This document shows positions 1-5,199 of a stretch of 6,907 nt of DNA, one piece after another (within the stretch, counting starts at the first letter, position 1; the number at the start of each line of letters is the position of its first letter). Origin of the DNA: Erwinia sp. GTDB taxonomy: Bacteria; Pseudomonadota; Gammaproteobacteria; Enterobacterales; Enterobacteriaceae. The position numbers and the translations under genes were made by a program. Where the stretch lies: positions 1-6,907 of the forward strand of contig DOOK01000331.1 of the NCBI GenBank assembly GCA_003512805.1, given 5' to 3'. The notes beneath the pieces are model-generated. The model saw only the letters and a list, made by a program, of their open reading frames with translations, did no database searches and was not told the DNA's origin.

Positions 1-296
1 GCGGCCTGGTCGAAGGGATCGGCGAGCGTATCGAATCCCAGGCAGATCTGATTATTGAAGCCAACGACTACGTGAAGTCCATCCAGCCTAACGAATCTGA
101 AAAAACCCGCTACGAGCAGGGCGTTATGGTGGCGATGGTGGACGAAAACGGCAAGCTGGTGCCGGAGCAGAAAGGCGAGCGCAACGTTACGCCTTGCCCG
201 GTGCTGATCCGCAAAGGCCTGGATGTGGATAAAATCATGTCGATGCTGTCGGACACCTTTACTACCTGGGATTACCGTCACGGTAATTACTACTGA
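1..296 (+). CDS. 3' end of an unidentified conserved-looking protein (partial)
   Basis: The frame is open from base 3 to a TGA at 294-296, giving about 97 C-terminal residues; the start lies outside the window. The segment is hydrophilic and looks soluble, with no membrane segment or signal visible. It begins with a helix-like acidic stretch (about residues 1-25). A region rich in charged residues follows, with the phrases VAMVDENGKLVPEQKG and NVTPCPVLIRKGLDVDK, and it ends in an aromatic tail (TTWDYRHGNYY). Base usage is GC-rich like the neighbouring genes, so this is a real coding end and not a chance frame. I do not recognise the family and assign no function. It converges on the LysR-type gene, with only 4 nt between the two stop codons, and probably shares the hairpin that follows. 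Confidence is high for coding and nil for function. Confidence 0.8.
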   Translation, partial: GLVEGIGERIESQADLIIEANDYVKSIQPNESEKTRYEQGVMVAMVDENGKLVPEQKGERNVTPCPVLIRKGLDVDKIMSMLSDTFTTWDYRHGNYY

Positions 297-300
297 TTAT

Positions 301-328
301 TCAGGGCGGAGCGGCGGCTCCGCCCTGA
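301..328. terminator. 12-bp perfect inverted repeat at convergent gene ends
   Basis: TCAGGGCGGAGC (301-312) and GCTCCGCCCTGA (317-328) are exact reverse complements around a GGCG loop, a strong GC-rich hairpin readable on both strands. It begins 4 nt after the stop of the upstream partial gene. It also contains the stop codon and last codons of the LysR-type gene on the other strand. There is no clear run of T after the stem in either direction, so it is not a textbook intrinsic terminator. It may block read-through or protect both 3' ends. The hairpin is seen directly; the terminator role is inferred from position. Confidence 0.55.
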
Positions 329-1215
329 TTCAGCGCCTTCTGTAGCGCGGCGGTAAACAGCCTGACGCGCGGCGACATCAGGCCGGCATCTTTGGTCAGT
401 ATCCAGGATTGATAAAGATCCATCTCCCATTCCGGCAATATCCGACAAAGCTTTCCTTCCTCCACGGCCTGCAGGGCAACGTAATCCGGCAAATAGGCAA
501 TGCCCGTTTGCGCTACGGCGGAATTGACCAGCGCGGTGCTGTTATTGGCACGAAACCGGCTGCGCACTTCGATATCCCGCTTCTGTTTCTCTTTGCGAAA
601 AGGAAGGGAAATGGTGTGGGCCGGGCCGCGAAACAGAATAAAATCGTGACGCGTCAGATCTTCCGGCCGGGTGATAGCGCTAAAGCGTTCAAGATAGGCT
701 GGCGCGGCGTAAAGCCCCCAGCTGATATCCATCAATGGCAGACAGTGCGGATGCTCCGGCCTGTCGCGGCGGATAACGACAGCCAGATCGATATTGTCGT
801 CTACCAGATTAACCGGCCTGTCGGTAAGGTCGAGATCCACGCTAACGTGCAAATTGTCTGCCACGAACTGATTCAGCACCGGCACGATACACTGACAACC
901 GAAGGTAACCGGCGCAACCACCCGCAGGCTGCCGGTAGGCTCCTCATGAAAGCGGCGAATAAAAAGCCCGGCGCTTTTTACTTCGCTGAGGATGCGCGCG
1001 CAATAGTGGTACCAGGTCATGCCGACCTCGGTAACGGTGATCTTGCGGGTGGTTCGCTGCAGCAGCTTTGCACCAAGGCGCACTTCCAGCGCGGCGATCT
1101 CTTTGCTGACCGCCGATTTGGACATGCCCAACTGTTTTGCTGCTTCGGTATAGCTCAGGGTTTCTGCCACGCGGGCAAAAATGACCATGGCTTGCAGGTT
1201 TTCGATGTCGCTCAT
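301..1215 (-). CDS. LysR-family transcriptional regulator
   Basis: The product is 304 residues, the usual LysR-family length. Residues 7-65 form the winged helix-turn-helix, with the typical SYTEAAKQLGMSKSAVSKEI core (about 21-40) followed by LEVRLGAKLLQRTTR (43-57). The rest, about 90-295, is the two-lobed effector-binding domain, including GSLRVVAPVTFG and the DLAVVIRR segment. The style resembles the CrgA/DmlR-like branch of the family; the effector is unknown. Its ATG overlaps the TAA stop of the exporter gene upstream (TAATG), and no good Shine-Dalgarno sequence precedes it, so translation is probably coupled to the exporter. Regulator and exporter are thus likely on one mRNA. By analogy with ArgP-LysE pairs it may control that exporter and sense the exported compound; this is inference. 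The C-terminal GGAAAPP is encoded within the 301-328 hairpin. Confidence 0.93.
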   Translation of the reverse strand: MSDIENLQAMVIFARVAETLSYTEAAKQLGMSKSAVSKEIAALEVRLGAKLLQRTTRKITVTEVGMTWYHYCARILSEVKSAGLFIRRFHEEPTGSLRVVAPVTFGCQCIVPVLNQFVADNLHVSVDLDLTDRPVNLVDDNIDLAVVIRRDRPEHPHCLPLMDISWGLYAAPAYLERFSAITRPEDLTRHDFILFRGPAHTISLPFRKEKQKRDIEVRSRFRANNSTALVNSAVAQTGIAYLPDYVALQAVEEGKLCRILPEWEMDLYQSWILTKDAGLMSPRVRLFTAALQKALNQGGAAAPP

Positions 1216-1844
1216 TAGCGGGCAGACATCGCCAGTGCGCCGCCCGCAAAAACAAACAGGCTGCCGACGGCACGATTAAGCAGGCGCAAGCGCGACGGAT
1301 TAGCAAACACGCCAGAAAGACGACGCCCGGCACAGGCATAAGCGAACATCAGACCGCAGTCCGTGATGGCCCAGGTAACGGCCAGCGTGGCGAACTGGAT
1401 AGCATGCGGCTGGCTGGCATCCACGAAATTAGGGAACAACGCGGCGAAAAACAGCAGATCCTTAGGATTGCTGATGCCCACCATATAGCCTTTACGAAAC
1501 AGTTTAAGCAGGCCGGGCATCGCCTGTGGCTGGTCGTTTACTACCAGACTTTCTGCCGGTGCGCTGTTACGCCAGGCGCTGATGCCCAGCCAGATCAGAT
1601 AGGCTGCGCCTACCACTTTCAGCACGATGAAGGCGGTGGTGGACGCTGCCAGAATGGCGCCCAATCCCAGCGCTGATGCGGTCATCAGGGTCATCGCCGC
1701 CATCACGCCGCCGACCACCGTCGCCAGCGCCCGGCGTCGGCCATAGCGCAGCCCGTGCGTCATGCTGATTAACGCAGAAGGGCCAGGCACGGCGATGAGC
1801 ACGGCAATAATACTGGCGTAAGCAAGCCAGAGATGGAGCGACAT
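1215..1844 (-). CDS. LysE/RhtB-family amino-acid-type exporter
   Basis: A 209-residue inner-membrane protein, the normal size for the LysE/RhtB superfamily, whose known members export amino acids and derivatives such as lysine, homoserine, threonine and leucine. About six hydrophobic segments are visible. The family hallmark AVPGPSALISMTHGLRYGRR follows the first segment (PGP at residues 20-22), and SNPKDLLFFAALFPNF (from residue 125) is the second conserved block, at the fourth segment. The start is supported by an AAGGAA Shine-Dalgarno on the minus strand (complement of 1852-1857), 7 nt before the ATG. A weak promoter-like pair, TTTACT-17-TAAGCT on the minus strand (complement of 1893-1921), could drive it. 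The gene is the first of a two-gene unit with the LysR-type regulator, joined by a 1-nt TAATG overlap. The substrate cannot be told from sequence. Confidence 0.93.
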   Translation of the reverse strand: MSLHLWLAYASIIAVLIAVPGPSALISMTHGLRYGRRRALATVVGGVMAAMTLMTASALGLGAILAASTTAFIVLKVVGAAYLIWLGISAWRNSAPAESLVVNDQPQAMPGLLKLFRKGYMVGISNPKDLLFFAALFPNFVDASQPHAIQFATLAVTWAITDCGLMFAYACAGRRLSGVFANPSRLRLLNRAVGSLFVFAGGALAMSAR

Positions 1845-2729
1845 AGCACTATTCCTTGAATCATGAACAACGGGTAGTTTTCGAGTGGCCGTAGCTTAAT
1901 GGCTGAGCAGAGGGAAGTAAATTGAGCTGAGACGGACAGGGGCCAGGAATGCGCGCCGCCTCGTAAAACTAAGCTGATTTTCTCTTCTGACGCCAGTACG
2001 ATCGACAATAATTGCCTTAGCGGAGCACTCCGCCGCTGTGTCATAGCAATGAGGGTGGCAGTCACCGCAGAGACAGGCTGCTTCGGGCTGGCTTAAGAGA
2101 AAGCCTTGCGGGAAGATTGACGGGACACAAGTAAAGTACAATAAGGACAGACAGTCACAGGCAGAAAAATGCCAGCCTGCCGTGCATAAGCCCGTTTGGC
2201 GGTGAATAATACCCGGACTGTTTATAGTAGGAAAAGTATCCCGATAAAAGATATGGATATTCACTCATGGAAATTTCGTGAGCATAACCTGGCGACTTTA
2301 TTTACTTCAGATGCTGTACTCTTTTCAGTCGTATTCAAACAGGATATCAGCCACCAGAAAATATTGTCGCTTCCGTTTGCATGGTCGTATTTTTCCTGTG
2401 CCAGAATCAGGCACTTTAAATATAAGAAAGATGAGAAAGTTCAATATTTTTTCCGCCGGAACAATAATTATATTGCTGGTTTTAGGTAAGCCCATTTTCT
2501 TCTGCTTGCCGATATGTGAGCAACAGATATACGGCTGAGAGCTGTCTGTCTGGCAAGGGTGTTGCGGGTGGGGAAGAATTTCATGTTGTTGTTTTATCTT
2601 TTTTTTTTATTAAGGTGTGTGAGGGTGATAAGCGATTTTACTCCTTCAGGGAAACAGGGGAATAGCTTTTCCGTCCTGGTTATTTATTTTTTGAAATATG
2701 ATGTTATCTTCTGTCATATTTGCGCTCGT

Positions 2730-2758
2730 TTGCACTCTGAGACAGGAGTACTATACTT
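2730..2758 (+). promoter_or_regulatory. Probable sigma-S-type promoter of treF
   Basis: CTATACTT at 2751-2758 matches the extended -10 element favoured by the stationary-phase sigma factor RpoS. A -35-like TTGCAC (2730-2735) stands 16 nt before TATACT (2752-2757). Transcription would begin near 2764, giving a leader of about 55 nt before the proposed start codon. E. coli treF is known to be partly RpoS-dependent and osmotically induced, which fits. The motif match is seen; the start point and sigma preference are inferred. Confidence 0.6.
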
Positions 2759-2784
2759 TGTTGATATGTAAAATAACCCGAACA

Positions 2785-2805
2785 TGACATTGTCAATTAC
2801 TGACA
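2785..2805 (+). repeat. Three overlapping TGACA/TGTCA pentamers in the treF leader
   Basis: TGACA (2785-2789), TGTCA (2791-2795) and TGACA (2801-2805) form two mutually exclusive inverted repeats sharing the middle arm, one with a 1-nt and one with a 5-nt centre. They lie between the predicted transcription start and the AGGAGG at 2808. On RNA only the second pairing can form, as a 5-bp hairpin just upstream of the ribosome site. On DNA the set could be a binding site. No regulator is assigned. Confidence 0.4.
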
Positions 2806-2807
2806 TC

Positions 2808-2813
2808 AGGAGG
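2808..2813 (+). promoter_or_regulatory. Perfect Shine-Dalgarno sequence of treF
   Basis: AGGAGG at 2808-2813 is the ideal anti-16S complement and stands 5 nt before an in-frame ATC codon at 2819. No ATG, GTG or TTG in the treF frame occurs between the in-frame stop at 2801 and the ATG at 2903. The latter has no ribosome site of its own. This site therefore decides the start of treF in favour of 2819. Confidence 0.8.
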
Positions 2814-2818
2814 TTTTT

Positions 2819-4462
2819 ATCGCTTTTAATCATAACGACCTGACCATTGACAATAACCTGGCGGATTATGAAGCCTATTACCACGATTATGATGCGCTGG
2901 ATATGCTGGCCGAGCCGCAGCCTGAACCTATTCGGGGAATGCCTGCGCCGGATATTCTGACGCCTTCCGATCGCTACCAGGAACTCTTTGAAGCCGTGCA
3001 GAGCGCGAGAATTTTCGCTGACAGCAAAACCTTTGCGGACTGTGCACCAAAAATCGAACCGGAGAGGATCCTTTATCGTTATTTTATTCAGCGCGAGCGG
3101 GAAAACTTTAACCTGTTGGCTTTCGTGCTGGAAAACTTCGATTTGCCAAAAGTTAACGACAGCCGCTATGTTGCCGATCCGGCAAAAAGTATGGGCGAAC
3201 ATATCGATTCGCTGTGGCCGGTGTTAACGCGCAAGCCAGAAAAACACTCTGAGTTTTCTTCACTGCTACCGTTGCCGGAGCCGTACGTGGTGCCGGGTGG
3301 CCGCTTTGGCGAAACTTACTATTGGGATTCGTACTTTAGCATGCTGGGCTTTGCTGCTGGTGGGCAAACCGAGCTGCTGCGCCAGATGGCAGATAACTTT
3401 GCGTGGATGATCGACACTTATGGTCATATTCCAAACGGCAATCGTACCTACTATTTAAGCCGCTCGCAGCCACCGGTCTTCGCGCTAATGGTCGAGCTGT
3501 TTGAAAAGGATGGCATCAGCCAGGGTCAGCGCTATCTGCGCCAGCTTAAGCGTGAATATGCTTTCTGGATGGAGGGTGCGGACTCGCTGACGCCTAACGA
3601 AGCCTGGCGACACGTGGTGATGATGCCGGACGGCTCGGTACTGAACCGTTATTGGGACGACCGTGATACACCACGCGATGAGTCCTGGATTGAGGACGTC
3701 GAAACAGCCAGGAATTCCGCCCGGCCTTCCAGTGAGGTTTATCGCGATCTGCGGGCGGGTGCAGCCTCTGGCTGGGATTTCTCTTCCCGCTGGCTGAGCG
3801 AGGCAGGACGGCTGGAAAGCATCCAGACTACCAGCATCGTGCCGATCGACTTAAACGCGTTTCTCTATAAGTTGGAAACGACAATTGCCCGACTGTCAGC
3901 ACGTAAAAACGACCGGGCTACGGCGGAGCTGTTTCAACAAAAAGCCGTACGTCGCCGCGAAGCCGTAGACGCATGGCTGTGGGACCCGCAGGCGGAGCTG
4001 TACCGCGACTACAACTGGCGTAAGCGTGAAAAAGGCGCGTTCTCGGCGGCGGCGGTGACGCCACTTTATGTGGGCATGGCGAGCCTGGAGCAGGCGGCTG
4101 CTATCGCAACGGCGGTACGCTCGCATCTGCTGGCGCCTGGCGGCGTGCTGACCACGGTTGAAGAAACCGGCGAGCAGTGGGACAAGCCCAACGGCTGGGC
4201 GCCTATGCAGTGGATGGCGATCAAAGGCTTTAACAATTATGGCGAGGAGCTGCTGGCGAAAGAAATCGCCGCACGCTGGCTGCAGGTAACGGGTGCTACC
4301 TACCATCGTCATCATAAGATGGTCGAGAAATATAATGTTGCCGGCCGCGCGCCGGTATTGGCTGGCGGCGGCGAGTATCCGCTGCAGGACGGCTTTGGCT
4401 GGACAAACGGCGTAACGCGACGCCTGTTGGCGATGTATCCGGATATCGCGCCGAAGCGTTAA
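2819..4462 (+). CDS. treF: Cytoplasmic trehalase TreF, apparently with an ATC start
   Basis: Glycoside hydrolase family 37 trehalase, which hydrolyses trehalose to two glucose molecules with inversion. No signal peptide is present, so it acts in the cytoplasm, unlike periplasmic TreA. Both family signatures are intact: [14 protein letters not shown] (residues 159-172) and [10 protein letters not shown] (453-462). The likely catalytic acid is the Asp of SGWDFSSRW (D320) and the base the Glu of [16 protein letters not shown] (E519), by comparison with TreA D312 and E496. The sequence matches E. coli TreF along most of its length, including the acidic N-terminal extension. Starting at ATC 2819 gives 547 residues (E. 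coli has 549). Starting at the first in-frame ATG (2903) gives 519 and drops that extension, with no ribosome site. The gene stands alone, between an RpoS-type promoter and a strong terminator. Product identity is near certain; the start codon is the open question. Confidence 0.9.
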   Translation: MAFNHNDLTIDNNLADYEAYYHDYDALDMLAEPQPEPIRGMPAPDILTPSDRYQELFEAVQSARIFADSKTFADCAPKIEPERILYRYFIQRERENFNLLAFVLENFDLPKVNDSRYVADPAKSMGEHIDSLWPVLTRKPEKHSEFSSLLPLPEPYVVPGGRFGETYYWDSYFSMLGFAAGGQTELLRQMADNFAWMIDTYGHIPNGNRTYYLSRSQPPVFALMVELFEKDGISQGQRYLRQLKREYAFWMEGADSLTPNEAWRHVVMMPDGSVLNRYWDDRDTPRDESWIEDVETARNSARPSSEVYRDLRAGAASGWDFSSRWLSEAGRLESIQTTSIVPIDLNAFLYKLETTIARLSARKNDRATAELFQQKAVRRREAVDAWLWDPQAELYRDYNWRKREKGAFSAAAVTPLYVGMASLEQAAAIATAVRSHLLAPGGVLTTVEETGEQWDKPNGWAPMQWMAIKGFNNYGEELLAKEIAARWLQVTGATYHRHHKMVEKYNVAGRAPVLAGGGEYPLQDGFGWTNGVTRRLLAMYPDIAPKR

Positions 4463-4471
4463 GTCCGGCGG

Positions 4472-4690
4472 TTAATTTCTTAAGGCCTTCCTCAGGAAGG
4501 CCTTTTTAATTGTCGCTGTGCGGAAATTAGTGTCATCAGGTAAAAAAGAAGCGTACAGCCTGTCCGTTGACCAGAGCAATAAACGGACCAGCACGCGAAA
4601 AAGCGTTTTACCATCTTTATTGACCCTGTTGCCGTGAGCAACCGTAGCCAATCTGTGGTAAGGCGAGGGCTGATAAAACCGGCACGGCAT
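4472..4690 (-). CDS. Hypothetical 72-residue ORF overlapping the ytfH stop
   Basis: The ATG (4690-4688) overlaps the TAA of ytfH as TAATG, and an AGAGGA ribosome-site match lies a few bases upstream inside the ytfH 3' end. This is the same arrangement as the exporter/LysR pair in this window. The product is basic, with a short hydrophobic, arginine-broken stretch (FRVLVRLLLW, about residues 31-40). I recognise no family. Against a real gene: its last dozen codons run through the opposite strand of the treF terminator, and the reading looks unlike a conserved domain. It may be a chance frame, a decayed gene or a small coupled protein. Confidence 0.25.
   Translation of the reverse strand: MPCRFYQPSPYHRLATVAHGNRVNKDGKTLFRVLVRLLLWSTDRLYASFLPDDTNFRTATIKKAFLRKALRN
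4482..4507 (+). terminator. Intrinsic terminator of treF
   Basis: AAGGCCTTCC (4482-4491) and GGAAGGCCTT (4495-4504) are perfect complements with a TCA loop. The T run reaches 4507 and is followed by AATT. It stands 20 nt after the treF stop. On the minus strand the hairpin is followed by AAGAAATT, so it would work poorly for transcripts coming from ytfH. Confidence 0.92.
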
Positions 4691-5091
4691 TATTCCTCTG
4701 TTGAGGAATGGCGGCGGTTATCCATAATCTGGTGCAGATTGGTTTCGATCCAGTCAGCCAGGCCGGTGATACGATCCCGCGCTTCATGGCCCAGCCCGGT
4801 TAGCCGATATTCAACGTGCGGCGGGATCACTTCATACGCGATACGCGCGACAAAGCCGTCTTCTTCCATAAAGCGCAGCGTTTGCGCCAGCATCCTTTCA
4901 CTGACGCCGCCGATTCTACGCCGCAGTTCGCCAAAGCGCAGCGTATCGTCTTCCAGGGCGAGCAGTATTAACAAACTCCAGCGACTGGTCAGACGTTTTA
5001 GCACCTCACGCGAGGGGCAGTCGCGGTTTAACAATTCCCCTCTTTGCAGGCGGTCACAAAGCGAAGCAGCCATTTGATCACTTTTTTCCAT
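4690..5091 (-). CDS. ytfH: HxlR-family redox-type regulator (YtfH-like)
   Basis: A 133-residue winged-helix protein of the HxlR/YodB/HypR type, close to E. coli YtfH in sequence and in its place divergent from qorB. The core is CPSREVLKRLTSRWSLLILL (residues 25-44), then the recognition region RFGELRRRIGGVSERMLAQTL (about 52-72) and the wing PPHVEYRLTGLG. Cys25 sits at the start of the first conserved helix, at the place where YodB/HypR-type proteins carry their thiol-sensing cysteine. A second cysteine, Cys12, lies in the variable N-terminus. The ATG at 5091 follows only a short AGG ribosome-site match at 9 nt spacing. ATG 5073 (residue 7) is an alternative start that keeps the domain. A palindrome within 15-25 nt of the start codon suggests self-regulation. 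The likely role is thiol- or quinone-responsive control of qorB, by analogy. Confidence 0.92.
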   Translation of the reverse strand: MEKSDQMAASLCDRLQRGELLNRDCPSREVLKRLTSRWSLLILLALEDDTLRFGELRRRIGGVSERMLAQTLRFMEEDGFVARIAYEVIPPHVEYRLTGLGHEARDRITGLADWIETNLHQIMDNRRHSSTEE

Positions 5092-5092
5092 A

Positions 5093-5125
5093 CTAACAAA
5101 CCTGTAAGTACTTACTTTTGGTTAG
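5093..5125. promoter_or_regulatory. Palindromic operator-like element between ytfH and qorB
   Basis: The core GTAAGTACTTAC (5104-5115) is a perfect 12-bp palindrome. It is flanked by CTAAC (5093-5097) and GTTAG (5121-5125), which are also complementary but one base off centre. HxlR-family regulators such as YodB and HypR bind TACT/AGTA-type palindromes, and this element starts 2 nt outside the ytfH start codon, overlapping its ribosome-site region. It is the probable YtfH-like operator, able to repress both divergent genes. The palindrome is seen; binding is inferred. Confidence 0.65.
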
Positions 5126-5140
5126 TGTATGGCATAGGCT
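5112..5140 (+). promoter_or_regulatory. Possible qorB promoter
   Basis: TTACTT (5112-5117) and TAGGCT (5135-5140) are spaced by 17 nt, a weak sigma-70 pair. TTGGTT-16-TAATTG (5118-5145) is an equally weak alternative. In either case the -35 lies in or next to the palindrome, which would let a bound regulator block transcription. Confidence 0.3.
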
Positions 5141-5154
5141 AATTGAACACAACG

Positions 5155-5181
5155 CTTCCGGCACGGGCCGGAGGGGCTTTT
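5155..5181 (+). terminator. Terminator-like hairpin in the qorB leader
   Basis: CTTCCGGC (5155-5162) pairs with GCCGGAGG (5167-5174) around ACGG, with 8 pairs including one G-U. After GGC comes TTTT (5178-5181). It lies between the likely promoter and the ribosome site (GAGGAG, 5188-5193) of qorB. It could attenuate transcription or only stabilise the mRNA 5' end. The T run is short. Confidence 0.4.
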
Positions 5182-5199
5182 GACGCTGAGGAGAATATG

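Larger units (their letters stand above)
1845..2818. other. Long intergenic region without a convincing gene, AT-rich towards treF
   Basis: About 970 bases separate the exporter start from the treF start. The left part (to about 2250) has mixed composition and open frames of up to about 120 codons, but none with a recognisable product or a good ribosome site. It contains one small hairpin, GCGGA-GCAC-TCCGC (2021-2034), without a T run. The right part is AT-rich (for example 17 G+C in 2581-2640) and includes a run of ten T (2599-2608) with no GC-rich stem before it, so it is not an intrinsic terminator. A 35-codon frame at 2431-2538 with a hydrophobic core is the best small-protein candidate but lacks a well-spaced ribosome site. 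The last 90 bases hold the treF promoter and leader. The region may be a decayed gene or a large regulatory region; I cannot decide. Confidence 0.6.
2784..2843 (+). other. 19-codon upstream ORF overlapping the treF start
   Basis: An ATG at 2784 opens a 19-codon frame ([19 protein letters not shown]) ending at TGA 2841-2843, in the frame +1 (equivalently -2) relative to treF and running across its proposed start. Its two arginine codons are the rare pair AGG AGG, which is the same sequence as the treF Shine-Dalgarno. No ribosome site precedes the ATG, so translation would be weak. It may be a chance frame; it is listed because it offers another route into the treF frame, by a -1 slip at TTT TTA (2814-2819). 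Confidence 0.15.

Noticed and set aside
409..1218. 269-codon open frame on the plus strand across the LysR-type gene
   Set aside because: It is antisense to a recognisable LysR-family gene, has no recognisable domain and no ribosome site, and is a by-product of GC-rich codon use.
1896..2264. 122-codon minus-strand frame, rich in cysteine and histidine (around CLCGDCHPHCYD), upstream of the exporter
   Set aside because: The Cys/His cluster resembles a metal site, but the rest is unpatterned, there is no good ribosome site, and nothing in it matches a family I know. It is probably chance.
2196..2489. 97-codon plus-strand frame upstream of treF
   Set aside because: No recognisable domain and no ribosome site; it overlaps another equally long frame, as expected in low-complexity AT-rich DNA.
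2599..2608. Run of ten T as an intrinsic terminator
   Set aside because: No GC-rich stem lies directly before it on either strand, and no gene ends nearby.
2781..2805. CRP- or FNR-type site in the treF leader
   Set aside because: Neither the TGTGA-N6-TCACA nor the TTGAT-N4-ATCAA pattern is present; only the TGACA/TGTCA pentamers are.
2714..3202. 162-codon minus-strand frame across the treF start
   Set aside because: It is antisense to the treF coding region and has no family resemblance.
4562..4588. GTCCGTT/AACGGAC inverted repeat as a terminator for ytfH
   Set aside because: The 7-bp stem has a 13-nt loop and no T run at the right distance on the minus strand.
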